Shown here one piece after another: positions 40,363-50,442 of a stretch of 64,000 nucleotides of DNA. The notes below the pieces were generated by a model. The model was not told the origin of the DNA and searched no databases. It saw only the letters and a list, made by a program, of their open reading frames with translations. Made by a program: the position numbers and the translations under genes. The stretch covers positions 1-64,000 of the forward strand of contig JAFTPR010000011.1 of the NCBI GenBank assembly GCA_017463145.1. The letters run 5' to 3'. The stretch's first letter is position 1. Every line of letters starts with the position of its first letter. Source of the DNA: Clostridia bacterium (lineage in GTDB: Bacteria > Bacillota > Clostridia > Christensenellales > Borkfalkiaceae).

Positions 40363-40957
40363 GGGAAAAGTATTGGAAGTTACGGCGGAAACGGCGATTA
40401 TCGAAGTGGGGGGTATCGGCTATGAGGCATACTGTTCGGGCGGCGCATTCCGTAAAATGACGGTAGGAGAAACGGTAGAACTGTACACGTATTTACAGGT
40501 CAAAGAGGACGGCGTTTCGCTGTTCGCATTCGGTTCGCCTAAGGAAAAGGAGTTGTTTTTAAAGGTTACTTCCGTTTCGGGGGTCGGTCCGAAGCTTGGT
40601 ATTTCCGTATTGACAGGGCTTTCCGCGGACGAGTTTGCGCAAGCAATCGCTACCGCCGACGTAAAACGGCTGAGCGCGGTCAAGGGCTTGGGTAAAAAGA
40701 CGGCAGAAAAAATTGTGCTCGAATTGCACGGCAAGATTTCTGCGGTGGACGTAATGAGCGCAAGCGGCGATCCGTTTACAGTTGCAGTAGAAAACGGCGT
40801 TGCGCCGCTGAGTAAAGAGGATGAGGATGCCGTGGCGGCGTTGATGGGGCTTGGTTTTACCAAGAGCGAAAGTACGCAGGCGGTTAAGCGTGCGAGAGAT
40901 AACGGCGCAAAAACGACGGAAGAGATTATCCGCAAGGCATTGCAAGGGGGTATTTGA
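40346..40957 (+). CDS. ruvA: Holliday junction DNA helicase subunit RuvA
   Basis: A 203-residue tetrameric junction-binding protein. It starts MIAYLRGKV with the OB fold, the two HhH motifs ([15 protein letters not shown] and [15 protein letters not shown]) follow, and a UBA-like C-terminal domain contacts RuvB. Its stop overlaps the ruvB start (TGATG). Confidence 0.97.
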   Translation: MIAYLRGKVLEVTAETAIIEVGGIGYEAYCSGGAFRKMTVGETVELYTYLQVKEDGVSLFAFGSPKEKELFLKVTSVSGVGPKLGISVLTGLSADEFAQAIATADVKRLSAVKGLGKKTAEKIVLELHGKISAVDVMSASGDPFTVAVENGVAPLSKEDEDAVAALMGLGFTKSESTQAVKRARDNGAKTTEEIIRKALQGGI

Positions 40958-42009
40958 TGTTTGAGGAAGAGGAATACGGCGAGAATCTCGTCGTAAGCAC
41001 GAAAACGGAATACGACGCGGAAGAAAACGTGCTTCGCCCCAAGACGATGGCGGACTACGTAGGGCAGAAAAAGGTCAAGGAAAATTTGAGTGTGTATATC
41101 GAGGCGGCGAAAAGCCGTGGCGAAGCGCTCGATCACGTGCTGTTATACGGACCTCCCGGGCTTGGCAAAACCACGCTTTCGCATATTATTGCCAACGAAA
41201 TGAACGTTGCAATTAAAATGACGAGCGGACCTGCAATCGAGCGTTCGGGCGATCTTGCAGCGATACTTACCAACCTCAACGAGGGCGACGTGCTGTTTAT
41301 CGACGAGATACACCGATTGAATCGTTCCGTTGAGGAAATACTCTATTCAGCTATGGAGGACTTTGCGCTTGATATTATTGTGGGCAAAGGTCCGTCGGCG
41401 CGGAATATCCGCTTTACGCTCAACCGTTTTACGCTTGTCGGCGCAACTACGCGCGCGGGTATGCTTGCCCCGCCTTTGCGGGATAGATTCGGTATTATCA
41501 ACCGCTTGGAAATGTATACGAATGAGGAACTGACGGAAATCGTTTCGCGTTCGGCAAAAGCGCTTGAAATTGCCATTGCCGAGGACGCCGCGCAAGAGAT
41601 TGCAAGGCGTAGCCGCGGCACGCCCCGTATTGCCAATAGGCTTTTAAAGCGTGTACGGGATTTTTCCTCCGTACGGGGCAATAAGGAAATTACAAAAGAG
41701 GATGCGCGCTTTGCGCTTGCCCGCTTGGAGATTGACGAGCTGGGGCTTGACCAGACGGATAGAAATCTGTTGACGGCGCTCATTGAGAAATTCGGCGGCG
41801 GACCTGCGGGCTTGGAAACGCTTGCCGCCACCACGGGCGAGGACGCAAATACGATTGAGGACGTATACGAGCCGTACTTATTACAGCTCGGGTTTATCGC
41901 GCGTACGGCGCGGGGCAGAATTTGCCTCAAAGACGGCTATGCGCATATGGGTTTAGCGCCCTCTGCCAAGGCGCGGAAGCAGATATCTATTTTTGAAAGC
42001 GACGAGTGA
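40957..42009 (+). CDS. ruvB: Holliday junction branch migration ATPase RuvB
   Basis: A 350-residue AAA+ motor. Walker [15 protein letters not shown], Walker [11 protein letters not shown], sensor 1 GATTRAG and the winged-helix C terminus are intact. ATG 40957 is chosen over TTG 40954; it overlaps the ruvA stop and so is translationally coupled. Confidence 0.97.
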   Translation: MFEEEEYGENLVVSTKTEYDAEENVLRPKTMADYVGQKKVKENLSVYIEAAKSRGEALDHVLLYGPPGLGKTTLSHIIANEMNVAIKMTSGPAIERSGDLAAILTNLNEGDVLFIDEIHRLNRSVEEILYSAMEDFALDIIVGKGPSARNIRFTLNRFTLVGATTRAGMLAPPLRDRFGIINRLEMYTNEELTEIVSRSAKALEIAIAEDAAQEIARRSRGTPRIANRLLKRVRDFSSVRGNKEITKEDARFALARLEIDELGLDQTDRNLLTALIEKFGGGPAGLETLAATTGEDANTIEDVYEPYLLQLGFIARTARGRICLKDGYAHMGLAPSAKARKQISIFESDE

Positions 42010-42011
42010 TT

Positions 42012-43046
42012 ATGGAAAAGGTGCAGTACACAAAACAAGATTTTTATTACGATTTGCCCGAGGAGCGAATAGCGCAAACGCCTGCCACGCCGCGGGATTC
42101 TTCCCGTTTGCTCGTGTATGACAGAAATACGAAAGAGATAAAGGACAAAATCTTTCGCGATATCGAAAACGAGCTGCAAGCGGGGGATTTGCTCGTCGTC
42201 AATAACACCAAGGTAATCCCTGCGCGTATGTATGCAAAAACTGCGCATGGCGGCGCGGTGGAAATACTGCTGTTAAAGCGTAAGGATTTAAAGATATGGG
42301 AAGTGCTTATGCGCCCCGGAAAAAAGGGAAAGATTGGCGCAAAAATGACCGTTTCGGACGAGCTTTCTTTCGAGGTCAAGGATATCACGGAAAGCGGAGA
42401 ACGTATCGTTGAATTTTCATACGAGGGCGCGTTTGAGGACGTGCTTTCTCGTGTGGGTACTATGCCGTTGCCTCCGTATATCAAGGAAAAATTGGAGGAG
42501 CAATCTCGTTATAACACGGTATACAGCAAGGTGGACGGTAGTGCCGCCGCGCCTACGGCAGGTCTGCATTTCACGGACGGGCTGATTGCCCGTTTAAAGG
42601 CGAAAGGGGTAGAGTTTGCCGAAGTACTTTTGCACGTGGGGTTGGGTACGTTCCGCCCTGTCAGCGAAGAGATTATTACCGATCATAAAATGCACTCGGA
42701 ATATTACGAGATTAGCGAGGAAGCGGCAGAGAAGATCAACAAAGCCAAGCGCGAGGGGCGGCGGGTAATCGCCGTAGGTACTACGTCTGTGCGAACGTTG
42801 GAAAGTGTTGCTGATGAAAACGGATTTGTACGGGCTTGTCATGGGGATACGGAAATATTTTTGTATCCGCCCTACAAGATGAAATGCGTGGACGCGCTCG
42901 TTACCAATTTTCACTTGCCTGAGAGTACGCTCATTATGCTCGTTGCCTGCTTAACAGGCAGGGAGGAAATTTTGAACGTGTACAAGTATGCGGTGGGAAA
43001 GGGGTATCGGTTTTTCAGCTTCGGGGATGCCACGTTTATCGTATAG
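42012..43046 (+). CDS. queA: S-adenosylmethionine:tRNA ribosyltransferase-isomerase QueA
   Basis: A 344-residue enzyme that makes epoxyqueuosine in tRNA. It starts YYDLPEERIAQTP and contains SRLLVYD, PAAPTAGLHFT, HVGLGTFRPV and NFHLPESTLIML. ATG 42012 lies 2 nt after ruvB. tgt, its usual neighbour, is not in the window. The operon ends in a region with copy C of the dispersed repeat. Confidence 0.96.
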   Translation: MEKVQYTKQDFYYDLPEERIAQTPATPRDSSRLLVYDRNTKEIKDKIFRDIENELQAGDLLVVNNTKVIPARMYAKTAHGGAVEILLLKRKDLKIWEVLMRPGKKGKIGAKMTVSDELSFEVKDITESGERIVEFSYEGAFEDVLSRVGTMPLPPYIKEKLEEQSRYNTVYSKVDGSAAAPTAGLHFTDGLIARLKAKGVEFAEVLLHVGLGTFRPVSEEIITDHKMHSEYYEISEEAAEKINKAKREGRRVIAVGTTSVRTLESVADENGFVRACHGDTEIFLYPPYKMKCVDALVTNFHLPESTLIMLVACLTGREEILNVYKYAVGKGYRFFSFGDATFIV

Positions 43047-43051
43047 GCGGC

Positions 43052-43114
43052 GTATCTCTTTGTCGCGCTTGCGTTTTTCCTTGCTCATTTACGTCTATGT
43101 AAACTCCCGTCAAC
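43052..43114 (+). repeat. Dispersed intergenic repeat, copy C
   Basis: CTTTGTCGCGCTTGCGTTTT, a CTTGCTCA segment, then a hairpin TTTAC-GTCTAT-GTAAA and CTCCCGTCAA. It matches copy D closely, but the hairpin arms differ in a compensatory manner. It follows queA. Confidence 0.7.
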
Positions 43115-43240
43115 AAATGCTCACGCGCCTTGACCTGCTTGTTTCTAAAAATAGGCACAGCCTGTTTTGCGTAAAATTCGGGCACGCGTGCTTGATTTTA
43201 TAAATCAAGCGAAGCGATCAGGTGAATAAGTGCAAAAAAT

Positions 43241-43275
43241 AAAACAGGAAAAAGCAAACTGCTTTTTCCTGTTTT
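43241..43275. terminator. Terminator of the rpsF-ssb-rpsR operon
   Basis: A 16-bp stem (AAAACAGGAAAAAGCA and its complement) with an AAC loop, ending in TTTT on both strands; it lies 16 bp after rpsR. Confidence 0.88.
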
Positions 43276-43290
43276 GATTTTTGTGTTCGA

Positions 43291-43539
43291 TTACTCGCCT
43301 TTAAAGGGGAGAAGCGCCGTAATTCTTGCGCGCTTGATAGCCGTTGCAAGAATTCTTTGATGCGCCGCGCACGTACCGCTCATTCTGCGGGGAAGGATCT
43401 TGCCGCCCTCCGTGATGAATTTCTTCAAACGGTTGACGTCTTTATAATCGATCGCTTCTACTTTTTCCTGGCAGAATACGCAAAGCTTTTTGCGGGGCAT
43501 TTTCTTATATACCTTTTTTACGGGTGCCTTTTCTTCCAT
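43291..43539 (-). CDS. rpsR: 30S ribosomal protein S18
   Basis: An 82-residue S18. The core [22 protein letters not shown] and [14 protein letters not shown] are conserved, and two cysteines near the start could bind zinc. It is the third gene of the leftward operon rpsF-ssb-rpsR, in the standard Firmicutes order. Confidence 0.97.
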   Translation of the reverse strand: MEEKAPVKKVYKKMPRKKLCVFCQEKVEAIDYKDVNRLKKFITEGGKILPRRMSGTCAAHQRILATAIKRARITALLPFKGE

Positions 43540-43580
43540 TGTCGTTTACTCCTTATGAATTTTGTCCGTTCCCTTGCTGC

Positions 43581-44003
43581 TTAGAAGGGAATGTCGTTGT
43601 CGTCGTCCATCGCCTGCAAAACGGGTTTACGTTTGGGCGCGGTAGCGCGGGGCGCTTCGGGTACTTCGTCAAACGAATCTCCGCTGTCCTTAGGGGACAG
43701 GAATTCGCAATCCTGTACGATAATGTCCACGGCAGTTCTCTTCATGCCTTGGTTATCCTCGTAGTTACGGATTTGAATGTGACCCGCAACGGCAACCTTT
43801 TTGCCTTTTTTGGTGAACCGCGCGATCGTTTCCGCCAAGCCTCTCCAAGCGGTACATTCAAAGAAGTCCGTTTGGCGTTCGCCGTCCTGCGACGAATAGG
43901 GTCTTTGCACGGCGATTGCAAATCTGCACATAGCAACGCCCGAGGGGGTTTCGCGAAGCTCGGGATCTCGCGTTAAGTTTCCGATTAAAAATACTTTATT
44001 CAT
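43581..44003 (-). CDS. ssb: Single-stranded DNA-binding protein
   Basis: A 140-residue SSB. OB-fold start MNKVFLIGNLTRDPELR and the C-terminal acidic tip DDDNDIPF, which recruits repair proteins, are intact. It lies between rpsF and rpsR. Confidence 0.97.
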   Translation of the reverse strand: MNKVFLIGNLTRDPELRETPSGVAMCRFAIAVQRPYSSQDGERQTDFFECTAWRGLAETIARFTKKGKKVAVAGHIQIRNYEDNQGMKRTAVDIIVQDCEFLSPKDSGDSFDEVPEAPRATAPKRKPVLQAMDDDNDIPF

Positions 44004-44026
44004 AATATCACCAAAAATCTTTTTAC

Positions 44027-44311
44027 TTAGTTGAGCTTCGTGATTAAACGTCTTACAACGTCTGCGTCGATGCCTGCAACACGCTTCAACTCTTCTACAA
44101 CTTTGCCGTCTGCTTCAAACGTCATCAAAACATAGTACGCTTCGTTCTTGAAGTTGATAGGGTAAGCGGTTTTTTTCGTGCCCCACTTGTCCGTGGATGC
44201 AACCGCGCCGCCCATAGAAGTAACAACGCCTTCATACTTCGCGATCTTCGCTTCCTTTGCTTCGTCCGTCAAATCGTTGTTGATCAGATAGAGCATTTCG
44301 TATTTAGCCAT
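44027..44311 (-). CDS. rpsF: 30S ribosomal protein S6
   Basis: A 94-residue S6 (MAKYEMLYLINNDL, then WGTKKTAYPINFKNEAYYVLMTF). ATG 44311 was chosen because CAGGAGGTG is 6 nt upstream. It forms a dimer with S18 encoded in the same operon. Confidence 0.96.
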   Translation of the reverse strand: MAKYEMLYLINNDLTDEAKEAKIAKYEGVVTSMGGAVASTDKWGTKKTAYPINFKNEAYYVLMTFEADGKVVEELKRVAGIDADVVRRLITKLN

Positions 44312-44384
44312 ACTTTTCACCTCCTGGTCTTATTCGGCATATCTTCCAATATGCAAGGTTAAAACGACTGTTTTACAGCCGTGT
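44312..44384 (-). promoter_or_regulatory. Candidate S6:S18 autoregulatory leader
   Basis: On the minus strand the leader has the hairpin ACGGCTGT-AAA-ACAGTCGT and then GCATAT-TGGAAG-ATATGC followed by CGAATAAG, so CCG-like bases lie at the helix edge. S6:S18-binding leaders with an exposed CCG are known upstream of rpsF. Assignment is by position and pattern. Confidence 0.4.
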
Positions 44385-44390
44385 GGAATT

Positions 44391-44419
44391 ATTATACCCT
44401 ATTTAAAATAAATAGTCAA
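44391..44419 (-). promoter_or_regulatory. Promoter of rpsF-ssb-rpsR
   Basis: On the minus strand TTGACT, 17 bp and TATAAT. Confidence 0.8.
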
Positions 44420-44456
44420 TCGATTTTTCACGTTTTTTCTATATTTTTACAACAAA

Positions 44457-44499
44457 AACCCCACGATCTTTGTCTTTGGCGGCAAAAGATAGTGGGGTT
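44457..44499 (-). terminator. Terminator of the giant repeat protein gene
   Basis: On the minus strand AACCCCAC-T-ATCTTT pairs with AAAGAT-C-GTGGGGTT, then TTTGTT. It lies 8 bp after the stop at 44507. Confidence 0.8.
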
Positions 44500-44506
44500 A
44501 AGCTGT

Positions 44507-47500
44507 TTATACGAGATTTAATACTGCCGTCAGATAAGCAAGCAGCTCTTCAACGGTCATTTCGCCGATATACGTAACGCCGAGGTCTGCCGCTTTCACG
44601 TCCTTATAGCCGCTTGTCGCCGTAGGATCTTTCAATTTCAGGACAATATCCTGTTGTTGAATTCCGTCCGTAAGCGAATAGGTGGGCATTGTGTAGGAAA
44701 TCTGCGTTTGTCGCATATCCTCGTCCAACTCGATAATACCGTCGTCGTGGAGCGCATTGAGCGTTGCCTTTTGCATACTTGCCGTCATATTGGGGATAAG
44801 TAGGTCTATTTGCGTAACCGTGTATTCCTCGGGCGCAACGTAGTTTTCGTCCGTGGTATCGTCGATATTGCAATCGAGCAGATATCTCCAAGGACCTTTC
44901 AAAGCGCGGGTATAGTCCGTAGCTTCCTCTGCGTATTGAACTGTTCCCTCCACAATCGTTGCTTTGCGGTAGAATACGCCGTTTTCGTCTTTATACAGCT
45001 TATTGTTTGCGCCTGCGACGCTTGTATCAACGGTTTCGTCGATATAGTATACGAGATTGTTTTCGTCCTTGTACTGTTCGTATACCTTATCCTCAAACAC
45101 CTGCGTAATCGTAAGTTGATTGATTGCTTGGGGCAATTCGTCTACCGTCGTATGCGAGAGGGCGGAGAGGAAGATATTGGAGTGCAGTTCACTATCGTCC
45201 AAAATTTCTTCCAACGTCAAACGTTGCGTAAGGTGGGAAAGAAGCGCGTTTTCGCTGTCCGTCAACTCTTTGATAGTGTTGTGTTCGTAGTACACGTTCG
45301 TCCATACGCCGTCCGTTTTTTCTTGTACGTAGAAAGCGGGCGCGTAGTCGTGCACAGTCTTTTTATCCTTCAAACGAATCTGTTCAAGCGGCTCGGCAAG
45401 CTTATCGGGGTCGGCATTCGTATCGGGCGCAAGCAGACGGTAGTAAGCGGTGTACTCGCTTCCGTCCTCGTGCTTTTGCTTCATTTCGTAGGTGTATGCT
45501 ACCACGTATTGTTTGCCGTCGTCGAGGATAACCACGTTTTCCGCATTATACGAAACCGCTTTCAAATTTTGCTCGTTTACGCCTTCTCCGTATTCGTTAT
45601 GCAAGCAAAGGGGATTGCCCGCCGTCATATCGTCGTGGTGAACCGCCATTTCCTTTTGCAACATTTTTACGTATCTTGTTTCCGTTGTATTGTCTTCTTT
45701 GACGTACTCGATTGCAGTCAAGTCGCCCGTGGTATCCGTTTCGACAATCTCGAAATGCATGCCCTCTTTTCCGTAAAGGAGATACAAGGTCATCTTATCT
45801 TCGGAGGAGGGGTGCATAACGGAATCGAGGTGGATATTGTAAATAATCGAGTTGGGGTCTTTGCTCAATTCGCCAATGGTGTACGCGTGCCCCTCTTTGG
45901 AGAACGCAAGTGCGCGTTTAAGCGGGTCGGCTTCGTCGTTGTCCTCTACGTCGAGCGCATCGGCAAGCGTGATGTTGTTCATTACGTTGCTGCTCCCGCC
46001 CGAAAGTTCGCCGATTGTCACGTGCTCAAAGAGAACCTTTTCCGTGCGCGCTTCATTGGAGTATACGTAATATTTGCCGTCTTTGAGCGTGAGATATTGC
46101 GTAACGCCGTTTACGGAAACGGTGTTATCTATCAGTTCGCCAACCTCGTTGCCGTTCTTATCCACGAGTGCTTCGTGCGGTACGCCGCCCGCAGGCGTGA
46201 CGGTTTCCAACGTGTAGAACGCTTGGAGCATTTCAATACCCGTGGCGTTGCCTGCTTGGTCTTTGAGAAGTTTGTATTGCTGATCCTGTTGTCCAAAAGC
46301 AAGCGCGCGCATCATTCTGTCCGAATTGTGGTCGATTGAAAGGGCGGTTGCCAAAGTCATATTGTTGATAATGCTGTTGGGGTCTTTGCTCAACTCGCCG
46401 ATTGTGTACGCGTGTCCGTCTTTGGAGAACGCGAGGGAACGTTTGAGCGCATCCTCGCTTTCGCTGTCCTCTACGTCGAGCGCATCGGCAAGCGTGATAC
46501 TGTCTACGATACTGTTGTTTTTACCGCTCAGTTCGCCGATTGTCTTTTTCTTATAGAGAAGTTCGTCGCCCTTTTTACATGCCTCGGTTTTGTACGCAAA
46601 GTACGCCGTCACGCCGTCCTTGGTTTCGTTCTTGACGTAGTGCGTTTCCGTGTCGCTCAGCTTCAACGCATACACGCCGCCTGTCAATTCGTCTTTTTTA
46701 CAGGAAACGGTGTTGCCGGTCACGTCGTATACGGTATCGCCGTCGAACGTGTAGCGCACTTGCAGCATTTGGACTTTTTGTACGGGCTGATTCGTTTCGG
46801 GATCGATCTCCGTTCCGTTTACGAACTTATAGTGTTTGCCTTTTTGCCCGAATGCAAGGGCAAGCATAATGTTATCGGAATCCGCTTGGATGGACAGCGC
46901 CGATTCCAGCGTAATTCCGTCGATAAGCGCTTGACTGCCCGAACCTTGCATTTGCGCAAGCGTTCTCTTCGTGCCGGGCTTGGATACGATTTCGCCGTTT
47001 ACGATATTGTAGTCCTCGTCTTTTTCGCCGTATGCAAGCGCAATCAGTACGCTATGCGAGGTTGCGTCGATACTCAATGCGTCGCCGATATAAATGCTTT
47101 CAAACAGGTCGCTGCCCGATTTTAAATCCTGAATGGTGCGGGGCTTGTAAGCGATACCTCTGTCGTCTTTGAGGAATACGTAATCGTCTTTTATACCGTC
47201 GCTGTCTGTATCCACAAGCGTATAGTGTTCATTCTCATTGCCGTACGCAAGCGCAATCATCAGCTTATCGGGATTGCTGTCGAGCGGGGAAACGCCGAAT
47301 ATAGAACCAAGTTCGATACCGTTCAAAATAGAGCCGGGATCGTCTTGTAAATCGCCGACGGTGGTCTTTTTGTAGTGTATCTCGTCGCCGTCTTTGTATT
47401 CGGCGGTCTTGTACGCAAAGTATGCCGTTACGCCGTCAACCGTCTTTTCGGTGATATAGTGCGTTTCGCCGTCGACCGTCACCGTGCTGTCCGTCACGGT

Positions 47501-49597
47501 AACTTCGTTTCCGTCCACGTCATAATATTTGTCGTCCGCTTTCGTGTAGCGTACCTGCAACATTTTCACTTCCTGTACGGGCAGGTTTGTTTCGGGATCG
47601 ATTTGCGCGGTGTCTACGAGCACGTAGTGCTTTTTCACTTGACCGTACGCAAGCCCCGTCATAATGGAGTCCGTGAGATCGATTGCCATAATCGCATCCA
47701 CGGGCAAGCCGTTCACCGTTTCGTCCATCTTTTCGCCCGAAAGATCGCCGATTGTTTTGGGTGGGGTAAGGGGAACAATCTCGTCCGCTTTGCCGTCGCC
47801 GTTATTGTCTTTGAGTGTGTAGTTTTCGTCCTTTACACCGTACGCCAGCGCAAGCAGAACGGGGTTGGAGTCGGGTCTGATCTCCATGACGGAGCAAAGC
47901 TTGATGTTGTTCAACAGGGAAGTGGGGTCGTCTTGCAGATCGCCGACGGTAGTCTTTTTGTAGCGTATCTCGTCGCCGTCTTTGTATTCGGCGGTCTTGT
48001 ACGCAAAGTACGCCGTTACGTTATCGATTGTTTTTTCCGTGATATAGTGCGTGCCCTCTTTGAGTGTGACAACGTTATTCTCCACGGCGACCTCGTTACC
48101 GTCGATATCGTAATATTTGCCGTTCTCTTTCGTGTAGCGGACGTGTTTCATTTGTACGCCCGTTTTCTTGCCGTTCGTGTAGACGTAATCAAAATGCGTT
48201 TCGCTGCCGTACGCAAGCTCTCGGATAAGCGCGTCGTCCAAATCTACGGTCAAAATGCTCGAAAGAGGCAGGTCGGTGATAAGATTGTTCATCTTGTCGC
48301 CTGTGAGGTCTGCAATCGTCTTGGGCGATTTGCCGGGATAGAATTTTCTGTTGCCGTCCGTGTCGTAATAATAATCCGTACCTTCGATACCGTACGCAAG
48401 CGTAATCAAGATTGGATTGGGGTCTTTCGCCGTATCCAATGCAAGCACGGAAGCAAGCTCGATTGTATCGAGTATACCCTGCGGGTTCTTCATTAAATCG
48501 TTCAACGTCGTTTTTGCGAAGCGGACGGGCTTGGTTTTGGCGGAATCCGTATAGATTGCGTATACGCCGTTATACGGGGTAGCGTATTGGGTATACGCAT
48601 TTTCGCCCTCGCCGAACGTGAGGATGTAATCACCCGCGGTTTTTGCGGCAGTAAACGTACAGGCAAGCGCGTTGCCGTTTTCGTCGTAGAACGTATCGAC
48701 TACAAGCGCATAGAAGCGTTGCCGCATCACCGCTTCCGTTACGGGTTTGCCGTCCGTTCCAAGGACGGGTTGACCGTTTTGCATAACAGGCAAGAAATCG
48801 TAATGAGAAGCGCTGCCGTATGCAAGCGAAGCCATCATTCCATCACCCTCTTTCACGCGCAACAGCGCGTCGAGGGGAATAATGCCAAACGTTTCGGTAA
48901 CGCCGTCGTTTCTAAGCGCGCCGATAGAAAGGAAGGGGCGTCCGCCCTCGATAGGCACAATTTTCTTGTTTGCCGTATCAACGGTGTAATCCTCGCCTTC
49001 GATACCGTAGAAAAGCACCATCATCAAATTGTCTTTTATAAGCGTATCGAAAGGCATAGCTTTCGTGTTTTGAAGCATAGTGCCAAGCTCGATCGAATTT
49101 AAAAGGTCGGTCGAGATGTATGTACCCAGCTCGGAGAAACTCTTTTCAAGGAGAGAATTGACGATTTTATCCGCTTCCGCCGTCGAGCCAAGTTCTACGA
49201 ATTTTTTAGCCAATTTTTCAAGCGCCGTTTCCACAGCGGGAGAGATTTTTGCCAGCGTGCCGAAACCGCCGTTGCCACTCGAAAGCTCGCTGCTTACTTT
49301 CGTAATCTCGCCGAGCAAGCCGCCCACCGTTTTGGAGGCGTATTCTTCCGTGAGGTATTTGTTAATATCAATTTTTGTGTTCGCCGTTGAATTGACTTTG
49401 TTTACTACCGTCTTTATAGGACGGGAATATGCGTAGTAGCCGACTGCGGCAACCGTGCCGGCTACCGAGCCGACGCCGATAACGAAGCCGAGCAAAAGCG
49501 CGACGGCTTTGCCTAAAACGCCGCCTTTTCTTTTGACGACTACGCGCTTTTCACTCATAGGCTCTTGGTCGAAATCGGTATATCTTTTCTTTGCCAT
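44507..49597 (-). CDS. Giant repeat-containing surface protein, 1696 residues
   Basis: The N terminus is basic, followed by one membrane helix (about residues 30-56) with no cleavage site, so the remaining about 1640 residues face outward. They contain about 13 degenerate repeats. Each has a T-I/V-G-D/E-L segment, a helix, then a block like xLxxLAYGxxxxHY, for example LALAYGVKDENYTL and IALAYGNENEHYTLV. Between them are YFAYKTAEYKDGDE-type beta segments. Some copies are nearly identical in DNA (47365-47435 against 47955-48025), indicating recent duplication. It lacks LPXTG, S-layer or catalytic motifs. AAGGAG lies before ATG 49597. I do not recognise a family; an envelope-scaffold or adhesin role is speculation. 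Confidence 0.8.
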   Translation of the reverse strand: MAKKRYTDFDQEPMSEKRVVVKRKGGVLGKAVALLLGFVIGVGSVAGTVAAVGYYAYSRPIKTVVNKVNSTANTKIDINKYLTEEYASKTVGGLLGEITKVSSELSSGNGGFGTLAKISPAVETALEKLAKKFVELGSTAEADKIVNSLLEKSFSELGTYISTDLLNSIELGTMLQNTKAMPFDTLIKDNLMMVLFYGIEGEDYTVDTANKKIVPIEGGRPFLSIGALRNDGVTETFGIIPLDALLRVKEGDGMMASLAYGSASHYDFLPVMQNGQPVLGTDGKPVTEAVMRQRFYALVVDTFYDENGNALACTFTAAKTAGDYILTFGEGENAYTQYATPYNGVYAIYTDSAKTKPVRFAKTTLNDLMKNPQGILDTIELASVLALDTAKDPNPILITLAYGIEGTDYYYDTDGNRKFYPGKSPKTIADLTGDKMNNLITDLPLSSILTVDLDDALIRELAYGSETHFDYVYTNGKKTGVQMKHVRYTKENGKYYDIDGNEVAVENNVVTLKEGTHYITEKTIDNVTAYFAYKTAEYKDGDEIRYKKTTVGDLQDDPTSLLNNIKLCSVMEIRPDSNPVLLALAYGVKDENYTLKDNNGDGKADEIVPLTPPKTIGDLSGEKMDETVNGLPVDAIMAIDLTDSIMTGLAYGQVKKHYVLVDTAQIDPETNLPVQEVKMLQVRYTKADDKYYDVDGNEVTVTDSTVTVDGETHYITEKTVDGVTAYFAYKTAEYKDGDEIHYKKTTVGDLQDDPGSILNGIELGSIFGVSPLDSNPDKLMIALAYGNENEHYTLVDTDSDGIKDDYVFLKDDRGIAYKPRTIQDLKSGSDLFESIYIGDALSIDATSHSVLIALAYGEKDEDYNIVNGEIVSKPGTKRTLAQMQGSGSQALIDGITLESALSIQADSDNIMLALAFGQKGKHYKFVNGTEIDPETNQPVQKVQMLQVRYTFDGDTVYDVTGNTVSCKKDELTGGVYALKLSDTETHYVKNETKDGVTAYFAYKTEACKKGDELLYKKKTIGELSGKNNSIVDSITLADALDVEDSESEDALKRSLAFSKDGHAYTIGELSKDPNSIINNMTLATALSIDHNSDRMMRALAFGQQDQQYKLLKDQAGNATGIEMLQAFYTLETVTPAGGVPHEALVDKNGNEVGELIDNTVSVNGVTQYLTLKDGKYYVYSNEARTEKVLFEHVTIGELSGGSSNVMNNITLADALDVEDNDEADPLKRALAFSKEGHAYTIGELSKDPNSIIYNIHLDSVMHPSSEDKMTLYLLYGKEGMHFEIVETDTTGDLTAIEYVKEDNTTETRYVKMLQKEMAVHHDDMTAGNPLCLHNEYGEGVNEQNLKAVSYNAENVVILDDGKQYVVAYTYEMKQKHEDGSEYTAYYRLLAPDTNADPDKLAEPLEQIRLKDKKTVHDYAPAFYVQEKTDGVWTNVYYEHNTIKELTDSENALLSHLTQRLTLEEILDDSELHSNIFLSALSHTTVDELPQAINQLTITQVFEDKVYEQYKDENNLVYYIDETVDTSVAGANNKLYKDENGVFYRKATIVEGTVQYAEEATDYTRALKGPWRYLLDCNIDDTTDENYVAPEEYTVTQIDLLIPNMTASMQKATLNALHDDGIIELDEDMRQTQISYTMPTYSLTDGIQQQDIVLKLKDPTATSGYKDVKAADLGVTYIGEMTVEELLAYLTAVLNLV

Positions 49598-49655
49598 ACG
49601 TGTTTGTTCTCCTTACAGTTTTTGCGGGATTTCAAAAATGCCCGCAGACGTATTT

Positions 49656-49684
49656 ATTATACGGGTAATCCGTTTGCAATGCAA
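49656..49684 (-). promoter_or_regulatory. Promoter of the giant repeat protein gene
   Basis: On the minus strand TTGCAT, 17 bp and TATAAT. A GCGGG / CCCGC hairpin follows in the mRNA leader. Confidence 0.7.
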
Positions 49685-49715
49685 TAGGTTTTTGAAAATT
49701 GCTTATATTTGGCAA

Positions 49716-50258
49716 TCAATCGGTGAAAATGGGAATGGAAGCGAGGTAAATGACGTCCGTTCTGTTTGCCGCTTCGTCCTCTGCCAACACAAACGCTTTT
49801 TTATGTACTTTGCCGCCTGCCTTTTCTACGAGCAGTTCCAAGCCTTTGAGGGAAGCGCCCGTGGAAACCACGTCGTCTACGATTGCTACTTTTTTGCCTT
49901 TGATAAGGTCGGTATCGTGTTTGGAAAGGTAAAACGTTTGCTCCTTGCCCGTCGTGATTGAGGAATCGTAGGTAAGTTCGATCCCGTCTTGCATATACAG
50001 TTTTTTAGACTTTCTTGCCACGGCGTAGTAGCGCATATTCAGTTCTCTTGCAACGCAATGCGCAAGTTGCAAGCCTTTCGATTCCGCCGTGAGGATTACG
50101 TCGCAATCGGCAACGAGCGGCGCAATTTTTTTTGCGCAATGTTCCGTCATTGCGCTGTCGCCGTGCAAATTGAAAAAGGCGATACTGATGCCGCTGGGCA
50201 AGGGTAAAATAGGAAGCTCCGCTTGAAAACCGCAGATGTCAACGGTGTGATATTTCAT
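49716..50258 (-). CDS. Purine-type phosphoribosyltransferase (Apt-like)
   Basis: A 180-residue type I phosphoribosyltransferase. The PRPP loop VAIVDDVVSTGASLKGL is complete, and ILTAESKGLQLAH is the pyrophosphate-binding region. It most resembles adenine or xanthine phosphoribosyltransferases used for purine salvage. Substrate choice cannot be fixed from motifs. It is a single leftward gene. Confidence 0.82.
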   Translation of the reverse strand: MKYHTVDICGFQAELPILPLPSGISIAFFNLHGDSAMTEHCAKKIAPLVADCDVILTAESKGLQLAHCVARELNMRYYAVARKSKKLYMQDGIELTYDSSITTGKEQTFYLSKHDTDLIKGKKVAIVDDVVSTGASLKGLELLVEKAGGKVHKKAFVLAEDEAANRTDVIYLASIPIFTD

Positions 50259-50390
50259 TTCTTAATTCTCCTTATGTGGGAAATTACAATCCCGCCATTT
50301 TATTGTAGCATATTTTTCCGCGAATGTAAACGGATTATGAGAAAATTTTTGATTTTTTTCCTTATTTTATACGCGTATGCGCCCGCGCGA

Positions 50391-50419
50391 TTGACTTTTT
50401 GCGGTGTTCGTGGTACAAT
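50391..50419 (+). promoter_or_regulatory. Promoter of recX-birA-nnr
   Basis: TTGACT, 17 bp and TACAAT with TG before the -10, 24 bp before recX. Confidence 0.75.
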
Positions 50420-50442
50420 AATAGGGCGCGGAGGGAAGAACA

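Noticed and set aside
43190..43210. Palindrome GCTTGATTT-TAT-AAATCAAGC after queA
   Set aside because: It has no T run and is AT-rich, so it is not a clear terminator; I could not link it to any function.
44810..46339. 509-codon plus-strand open frame opposite the giant repeat protein
   Set aside because: It is a shadow of the repeat gene's codon use. It has no ribosome binding site, and similar shadow frames recur opposite other repeats.
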